A stretch of DNA of 64,000 nucleotides from Aeromicrobium piscarium (GTDB lineage: Bacteria > Actinomycetota > Actinomycetes > Propionibacteriales > Nocardioidaceae): contig NZ_VLNT01000002.1 of NCBI RefSeq assembly GCF_007421815.1, positions 1 to 64,000 on the forward strand, given 5' to 3'. Numbering within the stretch: the stretch's first letter is position 1; each line of letters starts with the position of its first letter. The notes under the pieces were generated by a model. The model was not told the origin of the DNA, did no database searches, and saw only the letters and a list, made by a program, of their open reading frames with translations. The translations under genes and the position numbers were made by a program. Shown here piece by piece: positions 7,996 to 17,432 of this stretch.

Positions 7996-9675
7996 TCAGG
8001 CCTCGACGACGATCGGCACGATCATCGGTCGGCGACGGAGCGTGCGTCCGGCGTACGAGCCGAGGATCCGGCGCATGACCTGCTGCAATTGCCGCGAGTC
8101 GCGCGTACCGTCGCCGAGCGCCTCCTCGAGGGCCGCGACGAGTTTCGGGCGGACGCCGTCGAACACCGTGTCGTCCTCGGCCAGGCCGCGTGCGTGGATA
8201 TCGGGGCCCGTGATGATCTTGCCGTTCGTGGAATCGATCACGACGACGGCCGAGACGAAGCCCTCCTCGCCGAGCACCCGGCGGTCCTTCAGCTCCGAAT
8301 CGGTGAGGTCACCGACGGAGGAGCCGTCGACGTAGACGTAGCCGCAGTCCACGGCCCCGACGATCCGCGCGTGCCCGTCGATGAGATCGACCACGTAGCC
8401 ATCCTCGGCGAGGATCACATTCGGCACGCCGGTGGCCTCGGCCAGCGCCGCATTGGCGTGCAGATGGCGGATCTCACCGTGTACCGGCATGACATTCTGC
8501 GGCCGGACGATGTTGTAGCAGTAGAGCAGCTCACCGGCCGAGGCGTGACCGGAGACGTGCACCAGCGCGTTGCCCTTGTGCACGACGTGCGCGCCGAGCT
8601 TGGTGAGGCCGTCGATCACGCGGTACACGGCATTCTCATTGCCGGGAATCAGCGACGAGGCCAGCAGCACCGTGTCGCCGGGCTCCAGGCTCACCTGCTG
8701 GTGGCTGCGATTGGCGATGCGGGACAACGCGGCCATCGGCTCCCCCTGCGAGCCGGTCGACATGAGCACCATCTTCTCCGGCGGTGCCGCGTCGACCTTG
8801 TCCACCACGACGCCGTCCGGGACGTGCAGATAGCCCAGCTCGCGCGCGATCTGCATGTTGCGCACCATCGACCGGCCGACATAGGCGACCTTGCGTCCAT
8901 GCTTGGCTGCGGCATCGAGCACCTGCTGCACGCGGTGCACGTGGGACGCGAAGGACGCGACGATGATCCGCTTGGTGCTGCGGGCGAACACCGCGTCGAT
9001 CGCCGGGGTGATCTGGCGCTCGGCGGTCGTGAAACCCGGGACGTCCGAGTTGGTCGAGTCGGTGAGGAAGAGGTCGACCCCCGACTCACCGAGCCGCGCG
9101 AAGGCCCGCAGGTCGGTGATGCGCCCGTCGAGCGGCAACTGGTCCATCTTGAAGTCGCCCGTATGCAGGGCCACGCCCGCCGGCGTCTTGATCGCCACGG
9201 CGAGGGCATCGGGGATGGAGTGGTTGACCGCGACGAACTCACACTCGAAAGGCCCGAAGGAGAGCACGTCTCCCTCCGAGACGATGTGCTTGGGCACCTG
9301 CTTGAGGCGGTGCTCCTTCAGCTTGGGCTCGAGGAGGGCCAGCGTGAGCTTCGAGCCGATCACCGGGATATCGCCGCGTTCGCGCAACAGATACGGGACC
9401 CCGCCGATATGGTCCTCGTGCCCGTGAGTCAGCACAATGCCGACGACATCGTCGAGACGGTCGCGGATGGGCCCGAAGTCGGGCAGGATCAGGTCGACCC
9501 CCGGATGCTGCTCCTCGGGGAAGAGCACACCGCAGTCGACGATCAGCAGCTTGCCGCCGAACTCGAAGACAGTCATGTTGCGCCCGATCTCGCCCAGGCC
9601 GCCGAGCGCGATGACGCGCAAGGCGTGCGGAGCGAGCGCCGGAGGCGGGCCAAGCTCGGTGTGCATGTGACTCAT
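7996..9675 (-). CDS. rnj: Ribonuclease J
   Basis: 559-residue beta-CASP metallo-beta-lactamase ribonuclease with 5'-3' exo- and endonuclease activity in mRNA turnover and rRNA maturation. Metal-binding HGHEDHIGG is at about residues 83-91, with ALHTGDFKMD further on and the C-terminal PVHGEIRHL motif. Located immediately downstream of dapA on the same strand, as in mycobacteria. The start at MSHMHTELGPPP is plausible; the second ATG three codons on is an alternative. Confidence 0.96.
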   Translation of the reverse strand: MSHMHTELGPPPALAPHALRVIALGGLGEIGRNMTVFEFGGKLLIVDCGVLFPEEQHPGVDLILPDFGPIRDRLDDVVGIVLTHGHEDHIGGVPYLLRERGDIPVIGSKLTLALLEPKLKEHRLKQVPKHIVSEGDVLSFGPFECEFVAVNHSIPDALAVAIKTPAGVALHTGDFKMDQLPLDGRITDLRAFARLGESGVDLFLTDSTNSDVPGFTTAERQITPAIDAVFARSTKRIIVASFASHVHRVQQVLDAAAKHGRKVAYVGRSMVRNMQIARELGYLHVPDGVVVDKVDAAPPEKMVLMSTGSQGEPMAALSRIANRSHQQVSLEPGDTVLLASSLIPGNENAVYRVIDGLTKLGAHVVHKGNALVHVSGHASAGELLYCYNIVRPQNVMPVHGEIRHLHANAALAEATGVPNVILAEDGYVVDLIDGHARIVGAVDCGYVYVDGSSVGDLTDSELKDRRVLGEEGFVSAVVVIDSTNGKIITGPDIHARGLAEDDTVFDGVRPKLVAALEEALGDGTRDSRQLQQVMRRILGSYAGRTLRRRPMIVPIVVEA

Positions 9676-9752
9676 CGATTCACCTGCCCGAGGCCTCGGG
9701 GCACGTACAGTGCGCGGCTCGTCTCCATGTCCGTCATACGGTTCCTCACGTA

Positions 9753-10664
9753 TCAGTCGAGCAGGCCCACGGCGGCCAGACCTTCGCGCACCATCGCGAT
9801 CTCCGACTCCTCGATCGGCGGCAACGGGGGCCGCACCGCGAGAGAGTCGAGGACACCGCGCAGGTGCAGCGCGATCTTGGCCGTCATGGCGCCCTGCGTG
9901 TGGGTCATCATCGCCCGTACCAAGGGCACGAGCTCAAGGTTGAGGCGACGCGCCTCGGCAAGATCACCGGCATCGACGGCCTCGACCATCCGGCGATAGC
10001 GGCCGGCCGCCGCGTGACCGACGACGCTCACCACCCCCGCCGCGCCGATGCTGAGCCAGGCGAGGTTCAACGAGTCGTCGCCGGAGTAGAGGGCGAGACC
10101 GGTGTTGGCGAGCAGCCACGCACCGCGTTCGAGGTCCGCCACGGCGTCCTTGACGGCGACGACCTCGTCGAGGCGGTCGAGGGTCAGGTAAGTGTCCTCG
10201 GCGATCGTCATGCCGGTCCGGCCGGGGATGTCGTAGAGCATGATCGGCGTGCCGTCACCGGCCGCTGCCACCGCTTCGACGTGCAGCACGAAGCCGTGCT
10301 GCGGCGGCTTGGAGTAGTACGGCGTCACCAGCAGCAGCCCGTGGGCACCGGCGCGAGCCGCCTGCTCGGCGAGCTCGACCGAATGGCGGGTGTCGTTGGT
10401 TCCGACACCCGCGATGACGGTCGCCCGGTCACCGACGGCATCGAGGATGGCACGCAACAGCTCGCCATCCTCGGCCACGGTCGTGGTCGGCGACTCGCCT
10501 GTGGTGCCGGAGACCACGATCCCGTCGTTGCCGAGATCGACCAGATGCGAGGCCACCTTCTGTGCCGCGTCCAGGTCGAGCTTGCCGTCGGCCGAGAAGG
10601 GCGTGACCATGGCGGTCAGCACACGGCCGAACGGAGCGGACGACGAGGCGAGCGGCGAAGTCAT
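9753..10664 (-). CDS. dapA: 4-hydroxy-tetrahydrodipicolinate synthase
   Basis: 303-residue TIM barrel enzyme condensing pyruvate with aspartate semialdehyde, the first step of lysine/diaminopimelate synthesis. Seen: GTTGESPTTT phosphate-binding loop, active-site tyrosine in LYDIPGRTG, and Schiff-base lysine in EVVAVKDAVAD. dapB, the next enzyme, is in the window at 20.1 kb but is not linked in one operon. Length and start are normal for the family. Confidence 0.97.
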   Translation of the reverse strand: MTSPLASSSAPFGRVLTAMVTPFSADGKLDLDAAQKVASHLVDLGNDGIVVSGTTGESPTTTVAEDGELLRAILDAVGDRATVIAGVGTNDTRHSVELAEQAARAGAHGLLLVTPYYSKPPQHGFVLHVEAVAAAGDGTPIMLYDIPGRTGMTIAEDTYLTLDRLDEVVAVKDAVADLERGAWLLANTGLALYSGDDSLNLAWLSIGAAGVVSVVGHAAAGRYRRMVEAVDAGDLAEARRLNLELVPLVRAMMTHTQGAMTAKIALHLRGVLDSLAVRPPLPPIEESEIAMVREGLAAVGLLD

Positions 10665-10707
10665 GCTCCGAGGCTACCGCTTGGACCGCCGCCGGGTCTG
10701 TGCAGGA

Positions 10708-11499
10708 TCACCCGAGCAGGATCGCCAGTTGGCGCGACTGCGCGACGAGGTTGCCATCGCTGTCCCACAGCTCGCAGTCCTCCTCGTGGTAGCCACCGCT
10801 CACGTGCCGGGTGAACAGCCGGGTCGCGATCCAGCCGGGAGCCGGGAGGCGTCGCAGATGCACCGTCAACTGCACGGTCATCGATCCGTTCTCGCCGATC
10901 TCCATGACGGCTGGGGCGAACGAGTCACACAGCAGCGCGAGGGCCGGGAAGTCGATCTCCCGTCCTCCCCGCAGTCGTTGCCACAGCGTCACCGTCGGGT
11001 CCCCCGAGGGCGCACCGGTGGCCCACCCCGGCGCCGTCGGGAGCCGGTACTCGACCTGGCCGAAGATGCCGTCGGGAGGCATCCCCTCGGCGATCGGGTC
11101 CAGGCACGAGTCCGGCTCGGGCAGGATCGGCGCCTCTGCGAAGTCCTCGCGCCGCGCCCCGTCCCCGTGCACGCCGAAGTTGACGACCGCCTGCGCAACC
11201 TGGGCGCCCTCCTGGTCGAGGCGTGCCGTCGCCGTCTGCACGCGCCGGCCCGAGCGCAACACCTCGGTGTCCAGCTCGGCCTCTCCCACCGCCGGCGATC
11301 GCAGATAGCTGATCTCGGCGACGAGCGGGTCACCCGCCTCGGGTACCTCATCGGCCACGCCGCGCAGCATGGCGGCGAGGAGGTACCCGCCGTTCGGCTT
11401 CCCCAGCGGCGTGTTCCATCGGTCGGTCAGCGTGAGCACCCGACGCCCGGCTCCGACCGGGCGCGACGTGGTGTCCTCGAGATACGTGTCGTCGTTCAC
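10708..11499 (-). CDS. Acyl-CoA thioesterase family protein (double hot-dog)
   Basis: 263 residues from a GTG at 11499. Two hot-dog halves are visible: an N-terminal half with TPLGKPNGGYLLAAMLRGV and ISYLRSPAVGEAELDTEV, and a C-terminal half ending YHEEDCELWDSDGNLVAQSR. This matches TesB-like actinobacterial thioesterases, which hydrolyse acyl-CoA to acid and CoA. Substrate range is unknown. The frame continues upstream into the permease gene, where it is not conserved, so the GTG is preferred. Confidence 0.8.
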   Translation of the reverse strand: MNDDTYLEDTTSRPVGAGRRVLTLTDRWNTPLGKPNGGYLLAAMLRGVADEVPEAGDPLVAEISYLRSPAVGEAELDTEVLRSGRRVQTATARLDQEGAQVAQAVVNFGVHGDGARREDFAEAPILPEPDSCLDPIAEGMPPDGIFGQVEYRLPTAPGWATGAPSGDPTVTLWQRLRGGREIDFPALALLCDSFAPAVMEIGENGSMTVQLTVHLRRLPAPGWIATRLFTRHVSGGYHEEDCELWDSDGNLVAQSRQLAILLG

Positions 11500-11527
11500 G
11501 CCGTCATCATGCCCGATCGCTCTGACG

Positions 11528-12817
11528 CTACGCCGTGGTGCTTCTCGTCCGTTCCGATGCGCGCAGCGCGGTAGTGAGGACGATGGCCGCGACGATGCCC
11601 ACAAGCGGCGGGATCGCGATCTCCCAATGATCGGAGGCCCAGGCCAGAGCGCTGGCGACGGCGTAGACACCGAGATTCCTGACGTCGAACCGCGGCAGCG
11701 CGGCACCCGGAGGCATCTGCGAGCGGCGCCAGCGCGCCAGATAATCGCCGATGATGACGCCGCCCAGCGGCGGGATGAAGATACCCAGCAGCACCAGGTA
11801 CTGCACGAGGTGCTGGTGCATGCCACCGAGCGCGAGCAGCGTGCCGATGATCGATCCACCGATGATGAACGGGATCTTGCGGGGGCGCTCGAAGAGCTCG
11901 GCTCCCGCGACGCCGAAGGCGTAGGCAGTATCCGCATTCGACTTCCACAGGTTGCCGAAGAGCAGGAACAGTCCCCAGCCGACCAGGCCGAGCTGGTAGA
12001 GGACGAGGACGAAGTCACCCTCGCCGAAGGTGATCGCGCCGATCGCGCCGAAGAGGATCATCAGTCCGTTGCCGAGCAGGAAGGCGATGAGGCAAGCCCA
12101 CATCGCCTGCGAGCCGCTGCGGGCGAAACGCGTCCAGTTCGGTGCCTGCGTGCCGGCCGAGACGAAGGTGCCGACCACGGTCGTGATCGCCACAGCGGCC
12201 GTCATCGAGGTGCTCGGCTCGATGCCGAGGAAGGCGTTCCAGCCGCCGACCTCGTCCAGTGATCGGAACACCACCCAGAACGCGAGGACGAGGATCAGCG
12301 GTGTTGCCACCAGCGAGACCCAGTACATGCCCCGGTAGCCGTAGCAGGCAGTGAGGCACATCAGCACGCTGGAGGCGATCATGACCGCGGCCTTCGCCGC
12401 GAAGGACTCCCAGTCCATCGCCTGTGCGGTGAGCTCGCCGACCGTCCCGATGATGACGCCGTACCAGCCGATCTGAGTGCCTCCGAGGAGGATCGAGGCG
12501 AGCTTGGATCCGCGGGTGCCCAGGCTGTAGCGCGCCATGACCACCGTGGTGAGGCCCGTCCTCGCGCCGATCCAGCCGAGCAGCACGACGTAGGTGCCGA
12601 GGATGACCGAGCCGAGGGCGATCATGAGCAAGAGGTCACCGAAGCTGAAGGCGATACCCAGCTCGGCGCCCGCCAGCATCGTCGGCGTGAACACGGTGAA
12701 GCCCAGGAGCACGACCGCCAGCGAGAAGAAGGTCTTGCGTGCGTGCCGGGGAACGGGGGTGACGGGGTAATCCGGGTCGACGGCCCCTCCGTCGACCGGC
12801 TCGGCGCTCTGGCTCAT
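11528..12817 (-). CDS. codB: Cytosine permease (NCS1 family)
   Basis: 429 residues with about twelve membrane helices. The N-terminal PVPRHARKTFFSLAVVLLGF and TQIGWYGVIIGTVGE segments are typical of CodB-type nucleobase permeases that import cytosine by cation symport. The ATG at 12817 follows a GGGAGGTCGCG ribosome site; a longer frame to 12898 crosses an intergenic palindrome and is rejected. It lies downstream of a cytosine deaminase, forming an uptake-and-deamination pair. Confidence 0.88.
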   Translation of the reverse strand: MSQSAEPVDGGAVDPDYPVTPVPRHARKTFFSLAVVLLGFTVFTPTMLAGAELGIAFSFGDLLLMIALGSVILGTYVVLLGWIGARTGLTTVVMARYSLGTRGSKLASILLGGTQIGWYGVIIGTVGELTAQAMDWESFAAKAAVMIASSVLMCLTACYGYRGMYWVSLVATPLILVLAFWVVFRSLDEVGGWNAFLGIEPSTSMTAAVAITTVVGTFVSAGTQAPNWTRFARSGSQAMWACLIAFLLGNGLMILFGAIGAITFGEGDFVLVLYQLGLVGWGLFLLFGNLWKSNADTAYAFGVAGAELFERPRKIPFIIGGSIIGTLLALGGMHQHLVQYLVLLGIFIPPLGGVIIGDYLARWRRSQMPPGAALPRFDVRNLGVYAVASALAWASDHWEIAIPPLVGIVAAIVLTTALRASERTRSTTA

Positions 12818-12838
12818 GACGCGACCTCCCCTGTCTGG

Positions 12839-12906
12839 ACCGAGATGTGCTCCGTAGTCATCGACCGAGATCGGGCTCCGTTGACCAATCTGGAGCACAT
12901 CTCGGT
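12839..12906. repeat. Long inverted repeat between deaminase and codB
   Basis: Perfect 15-nt arms ACCGAGATGTGCTCC (12839-12853) and GGAGCACATCTCGGT (12892-12906) flank a 38-nt loop. The loop holds another copy of the arm with changes (CCGAGATCGGGCTCC). The right arm lies 12 nt past the deaminase stop and the left arm ends 22 nt before the codB start. It could be a partial terminator or attenuator lowering codB relative to the deaminase; there is no T-tract. Confidence 0.85.
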
Positions 12907-12917
12907 ACTACGCGGGA

Positions 12918-13379
12918 TCATGCTTCCTCCCCGATGTCCTCGGCCCACAGCTCCGGACGTTCGGCGAGCATCTTCTCCATCAGCGCCCGGCATCCCGGGT
13001 CGTCGGCGACGACGATCTCCTTGCCGAAGGAGCGCAACCAGTCCTCGCTGGCCTGGAAATTCCGGTTCTCGCCGATCACGATGCGAGGGATCTCGTACAT
13101 GACGGCCGTCCCGGCGCACATGTAACAAGGCGACAAGGTCGTGTAGAGCACACTCTCGCGGTAGACGCGCGCGGGAAGCCGCCCGGCGTTCTCGATACAG
13201 TCGGTCTCGCCGTGGCGGATCGCACTGTCCATCTGGAAACGCCGGTTGCGGCCCACCGCGAGCACCTCGCCATCGCGGACCAGCACCGACCCGATCGGGA
13301 CCCCTCCTTCGTCCCAGCCGATCTGGGCTTGCTCGATCGCCAGATCGAGGAAGCGACGGTCGTCATCGGTCAAGGTCAT
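12918..13379 (-). CDS. Cytosine deaminase (zinc CDA fold)
   Basis: 153-residue deaminase with the zinc site HGE (RHGETDCIENAG, near residue 57) and PCxxC (SPCYMCAGT, near residue 83). EGGVPIGSVLV near residue 25 resembles yeast-type cytosine deaminase, which turns cytosine into uracil. The codB gene downstream supports cytosine as substrate; other nucleobases such as guanine or ammeline are possible. Divergent from a PucR-family regulator. Confidence 0.82.
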   Translation of the reverse strand: MTLTDDDRRFLDLAIEQAQIGWDEGGVPIGSVLVRDGEVLAVGRNRRFQMDSAIRHGETDCIENAGRLPARVYRESVLYTTLSPCYMCAGTAVMYEIPRIVIGENRNFQASEDWLRSFGKEIVVADDPGCRALMEKMLAERPELWAEDIGEEA

Positions 13380-13501
13380 GGGAACGCTCCTTCAGAGGAC
13401 AATGAGATCTAGCTCACTCCATCAGTCGCTTCCTCGACGGTCAAAGGACACTATGTCGGGTTCAAGGCCTACTCTGTTGGACATCACGTCCAGGAGGACC
13501 C
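13380..13501. promoter_or_regulatory. Divergent control region, cytosine deaminase / pucR
   Basis: A 122-nt divergent gap that must hold both promoters. A short inverted repeat TGGACATCACGTCCA (13478-13492) abuts the AGGAGG ribosome site (13492-13497) of the pucR gene; related half-sites AGGACA and ATGTCGG occur about 30 nt earlier. This is a candidate operator for the PucR regulator, by position only. Confidence 0.35.
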
Positions 13502-15040
13502 ATGTACGCTTCCCTCGCCGAGGTGCTGCGACTGCCCTCGTTCCGGGCTGCCGGAACGAGGGTGCTGACCGGCGACCCGGACGCCATCGACATCCGCTGG
13601 GTGCACTCATCCGAGGTCTACGAGATGAGCGGTCTGCTCGCCGGGGGCGAGCTTCTGCTGACGACCGGTCTGGGATTACACGGCGCCAATGCCGAGCAAC
13701 TGGACGAGTACGTCACCTCGCTGGCCCGCGCGGGGTGCGCAGCACTCGCCCTCGAGCTCGGCCGTTCGTTCCTCGATCCGCCGGAGGCCATGGTCGACGC
13801 GGCCCGTCGCGCCGGGCTGGCGTTCCTGGTCTTCCCTCGGATCGTTCCATTCGTGCGGATGGTCGAGGATTTCCACGAGCTCGCCGTCCGCGCCCGGCTC
13901 GGTGCCGCCGAGGAGGACGCCGGGTGGGCGGGGCTGCTCGACCTCGTCGTCGAGGGTGCCGGCCCTCAGGCGGTGCTCGATCAACTGGCCCGGATCGCGG
14001 GGTGCGCCGCGGAGCTGCTCGATCCCGACGGCCATGTCGTGGAGCAGAGCCGCATCAGCACCGTGCGTCTGTACGACGGCGCGGGTGCCACCGCGCAGTT
14101 GCGGAGTCGCCACCGGATCCTCGGGACCGTGCGGTTGCTGTGCGGAACTCCTGACGCTCGCCTGAACCGGCTCGCCGACCGCGCGGCCACCGCACTCACC
14201 CTCGAGCTCGCCCGGCACCGCGAGGCCGGGTGGCGGCCGACTCTGTCCCAAGCCCTCGTCAGTGATCTGAACGCCGGGGCTCTCCTGTCCCACGACGAGA
14301 TCGCCCGCCGCCTGGAGGACGCCGGCCTGGTCACGACGGGACGGCGCATCACGGCCATCGCCGCCGATCCTCACGGCGATCCCGGCGCCTGTCTCAGCCG
14401 AGTCGAGGCGGCGTGGCCGGCGCTCGTGGGACCGCTCGTGGCGGGCACCCTCGGCCATCTCGTCGTGGTCCTGCTCATCACCGGCCCCAGCACGACCCCA
14501 CGGCGTCTGCGCGAGCTCCTCCGCGAAGGCCATCAGTCGCTCGGGACCAGCGGTGTCGACGTCACCATCGGAGCGGCCATGCCGTGCGACCGATTGACGG
14601 ACCTTCCGGCGGCGCTCCACACGGCCCGCGATGTCGTGCGCCTCGCCGATGCCCGCGCGGGCGACACCCGGGTGCTGCTGGCACGCGATGTCGGGGTTCA
14701 GCGGCTCGTGGCCGGAGGACTGAGCGCCGATCGCATCGACGCCCTGGTGGCCGAGCAGCTCGGACCACTGCTCGCCTCAGACCGTCACAGCCAGGGATCG
14801 CTGGTGAGCACACTCGACGCGTATCTCGCGCTGGGGCGCTCCAAGACGCTCGCGGCACAGCGCCTCGGCATCCGCCGCCAGTCCCTCTACGCCCGACTGG
14901 AGAGGATCGAACGATCGCTGGGCATCTCCCTGGAGGACGCCGAGTCCGTGCTCGGCCTGCACGTGGCCCTGGTGGCGTGGCGGCTGCGCACCGGAATCGA
15001 TCCGGCCGTGGGCGTCAGCCCCGGGGGCGCTCGTATGTGA
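13502..15040 (+). CDS. PucR-family transcriptional regulator
   Basis: 512 residues. An N-terminal PucR domain (about 5-125, SLAEVLRLPSFRAAG, then GGELLLTTGLGL) senses purine-type ligands in this family. A GGDEF-like middle follows, and a C-terminal helix-turn-helix (about 440-500, TLDAYLALGRSKTLAAQRLG then RQSLYARLERIE). AGGAGG sits 5 nt before the ATG. Divergent from cytosine deaminase and codB, so it likely controls pyrimidine/purine base use. The 3' end overlaps dfrA convergently by 26 nt. Confidence 0.88.
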   Translation: MYASLAEVLRLPSFRAAGTRVLTGDPDAIDIRWVHSSEVYEMSGLLAGGELLLTTGLGLHGANAEQLDEYVTSLARAGCAALALELGRSFLDPPEAMVDAARRAGLAFLVFPRIVPFVRMVEDFHELAVRARLGAAEEDAGWAGLLDLVVEGAGPQAVLDQLARIAGCAAELLDPDGHVVEQSRISTVRLYDGAGATAQLRSRHRILGTVRLLCGTPDARLNRLADRAATALTLELARHREAGWRPTLSQALVSDLNAGALLSHDEIARRLEDAGLVTTGRRITAIAADPHGDPGACLSRVEAAWPALVGPLVAGTLGHLVVVLLITGPSTTPRRLRELLREGHQSLGTSGVDVTIGAAMPCDRLTDLPAALHTARDVVRLADARAGDTRVLLARDVGVQRLVAGGLSADRIDALVAEQLGPLLASDRHSQGSLVSTLDAYLALGRSKTLAAQRLGIRRQSLYARLERIERSLGISLEDAESVLGLHVALVAWRLRTGIDPAVGVSPGGARM

Positions 15041-15515
15041 CGATCTCGTAGCCGTCGTACTGCTCACGCGCGACCGGCCGCCACGGGCCGTCGATCGGGG
15101 CGAACCACGCATCGCCCTCAGGTGCCTGGGCGACATGCGTGACGACGAGACGGTCGACGACACCGGCCTCGCGAGCGGCGGCGTAGACCTGGGCGCCACC
15201 GATGATGAACGCGTCGTGGTCGAGCTCGTGGGCGACGCGCAGCGCGGCATCCAGGTCGTGGACGACGCGGACGTCCGCGTGGCCCGGATCCCAGGACTGG
15301 TCGCGGGTCAGCACGATCGACGTACGCCCCGGCAGCGGGCGGCCGATCGAGTCGTACGTGGCGCGGCCCATGACCAGAGGATGGCCCCAGGTCAGCTCCT
15401 TGAACTGGACTTGATCGCCCGTCCGCGGCCACGGCATCTGACCATCGCGGCCGATCACTCCGTTCGCGCCGATCGCCACCACCAGCGTGGTGCGAGGCAG
15501 GTGCTCATCGCTCAT
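15015..15515 (-). CDS. dfrA: Dihydrofolate reductase
   Basis: 166 residues. It reduces dihydrofolate using NADPH, restoring the folate consumed by ThyA. Seen: [19 protein letters not shown] (active-site loop with W), [30 protein letters not shown]. An aspartate is expected at the dihydrofolate-binding site but the loop reads [10 protein letters not shown], slightly altered relative to common enzymes. The ATG overlaps the thyA stop by 4 nt. Confidence 0.95.
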   Translation of the reverse strand: MSDEHLPRTTLVVAIGANGVIGRDGQMPWPRTGDQVQFKELTWGHPLVMGRATYDSIGRPLPGRTSIVLTRDQSWDPGHADVRVVHDLDAALRVAHELDHDAFIIGGAQVYAAAREAGVVDRLVVTHVAQAPEGDAWFAPIDGPWRPVAREQYDGYEIVTYERPRG

Positions 15516-16306
15516 ACCGCGACGGGAGCCTTGATCGCCGGGTGCGGATCGTAGCCGACCACGTTGACGGACTCGATGGCGAAGTCCTCGATCGAGCGGA
15601 CCGAGGGGTCGAGCTCGAGTCGCGGCAACGGACGCGGCTCGCGCGTGAGCTGCTCACGCGCTTGGTCGAGGTGATTGAGGTACAGGTGGGCGTCGCCGAG
15701 GGTGTGCACGAAGTCGCCGACCTCCAGACCGGTGACCTGGGCGACCATGTGTGTGAGCAGGGCGTAGGAGGCGATATTGAACGGCACGCCGAGGAAGACG
15801 TCGCCCGAGCGCTGATAGAGCTGGCACGAGAGCTTGCCGTCGGCCACATAGAACTGGAAGAAGGCGTGGCACGGAGCCAAGGCCATCTCGTCCAGGTCGG
15901 CGACATTCCAGGCGCTGACCAGGTGACGCCGCGAGTCCGGATCGCGACGCAGGTTCTCGATCACCCGGGCCAGCTGGTCGATGTGGCGGCCGTCGGGAGC
16001 CGGCCACGAGCGCCATTGGCGACCGTAGACGGGACCGAGGTCGCCGTTCTCGTCCGCCCACTCGTCCCAGATCGAGATCCGGTTCTCGTGGAGATAGCGC
16101 ACATTGGTGTCACCGGAGATGAACCAGATCAGCTCCCCCACGATCGAGCGCAGATGGACCTTCTTGGTGGTGACCAGGGGAAAGCCCTCGGAGAGGTCGA
16201 ATCGCAGCTGATGCCCGAACACGCTGAGGGTGCCGGTACCGGTGCGATCGGACTTCTCGGTGCCGTCGTCGAGGATGCGCTGAACGAGATCGAGGTAGGC
16301 CCGCAT
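15512..16306 (-). CDS. thyA: Thymidylate synthase
   Basis: 264 residues, the length of E. coli ThyA. It methylates dUMP to dTMP using methylene-tetrahydrofolate. Active-site cysteine is in [14 protein letters not shown] (about residue 146), with the phosphate loop [20 protein letters not shown] at 16306 ([15 protein letters not shown]) is chosen; the frame extends 41 residues upstream without conservation. Operon with dfrA (ATGA overlap), giving a complete dTMP cycle. Confidence 0.97.
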   Translation of the reverse strand: MRAYLDLVQRILDDGTEKSDRTGTGTLSVFGHQLRFDLSEGFPLVTTKKVHLRSIVGELIWFISGDTNVRYLHENRISIWDEWADENGDLGPVYGRQWRSWPAPDGRHIDQLARVIENLRRDPDSRRHLVSAWNVADLDEMALAPCHAFFQFYVADGKLSCQLYQRSGDVFLGVPFNIASYALLTHMVAQVTGLEVGDFVHTLGDAHLYLNHLDQAREQLTREPRPLPRLELDPSVRSIEDFAIESVNVVGYDPHPAIKAPVAV

Positions 16307-16396
16307 GGCGTTCAGCCTACCGCTCGGCGGCGACATTCCGACGGCCTCGCCGCGTGCCGTGGGATACTGGCGCGCATCCGTCGAGGAGGGGAACCC

Positions 16397-16891
16397 ATGG
16401 ACGAGCGCCACACCCAGCAGGTCCGGCAACTGCGCGGCCTCGTCATCACCCAGCTGGTCACCACCACGGCATTGTCGGCCATCCTCGCGTTCGCCCTCGG
16501 CGGCACAGGAGCATCGTTCCCTCCCCTCTGGGCGGTCGGCGGACTGGCTGCCGTCCTCGTCGCCGCCGTCGTCGACGTCGAGAGGTCGTGGACCCGGATC
16601 CCGCCGCTCTCACCCGGCCTGGACGCCGACGCCGCGCTGGACGCCTCACTCGCCCACTACCAGCGCCACCTCGCACGTGCTCTGTTCGTGCTCGAGATCC
16701 CGCTGCTGCTCGCGATCCTCTATGCCTTCGTGATGCCGTACGGCGGCTGGACGGTGATCGTCGTCGCCATCGCGACCGTCGTGGCCATCGCTGTCGAAAC
16801 CTGGCCGACGGTGCGCAACACGACCAGAGTGGCCACGGCCCTGGAGGCGGAGGGCACCCCGTCGGGACTCGTCGAAGCCTTCGACTCGTGA
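16397..16891 (+). CDS. Small membrane protein, paralogue of the next gene
   Basis: 164 residues from ATG 16397, with GAGGAGGG as ribosome site 8 nt upstream. Four hydrophobic helices (about 15-35, 42-60, 95-112, 118-136). Family not recognised. Helix 3-4 ([25 protein letters not shown]) lines up with VLEAPVLIGVV, GAWPLLIAG, WPS of the following gene, so the two look like a tandem duplication. Divergent from thyA. No function assigned. Confidence 0.75.
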   Translation: MDERHTQQVRQLRGLVITQLVTTTALSAILAFALGGTGASFPPLWAVGGLAAVLVAAVVDVERSWTRIPPLSPGLDADAALDASLAHYQRHLARALFVLEIPLLLAILYAFVMPYGGWTVIVVAIATVVAIAVETWPTVRNTTRVATALEAEGTPSGLVEAFDS

Positions 16892-16927
16892 TCATGAGCC
16901 GGTTCGCCGTGTGACAGACTCGGGAAC

Positions 16928-17419
16928 ATGACCGAGCCCACGCCATCGGGTCGCGACGCGCTACGCACCCTGCTGATGTCTCTGCTGACCGCCCCGGTCT
17001 TCATCGTCATCGCGGTCTTCCTCATCGTCGGGGGCATCGGCGACCACGAGCTCCCGCCGGTCTGGCTCACGGTGGGCCTGTTGGCTCTCGTCGCGGCGGC
17101 GGTAGGACTCGCGCGCTTCCTGGGCGACCAGCTTCCGGCCATCGCGATCGGGACGGCCCGTGACGAGGCCATGGCGCGGGCCCTGAACGCGTTCCGCGCC
17201 AATGTGATGGTGCGGTACGCCGTCTTGGAGGCACCCGTGCTGATCGGCGTCGTCGTGAGCTTCCTCGTCGACCACGGGGCCTGGCCGCTGCTCATCGCGG
17301 GCGTGCCGAGCATCATCGCGATGTTCGCGCTGCTCTGGCCCTCCGAGGCCTCCTTCGAGAGAGCGGAGCGCCGCCTGGACCGCGACGGCGGACGCTCCTA
17401 TCTGCGCGAGGCGTCGTGA
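16928..17419 (+). CDS. Small membrane protein, paralogue of the previous gene
   Basis: 163 residues, ATG 16928, four predicted membrane helices in the same arrangement as the preceding protein, with a matching helix 3-4 region. The C-terminus is charged and cytoplasmic (ERRLDRDGGRSYLREAS). Starts 36 nt after the previous stop, so likely the same transcript. No recognised family; no catalytic motifs visible. Confidence 0.75.
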   Translation: MTEPTPSGRDALRTLLMSLLTAPVFIVIAVFLIVGGIGDHELPPVWLTVGLLALVAAAVGLARFLGDQLPAIAIGTARDEAMARALNAFRANVMVRYAVLEAPVLIGVVVSFLVDHGAWPLLIAGVPSIIAMFALLWPSEASFERAERRLDRDGGRSYLREAS

Positions 17420-17432
17420 GCGGGTCGCGGGC

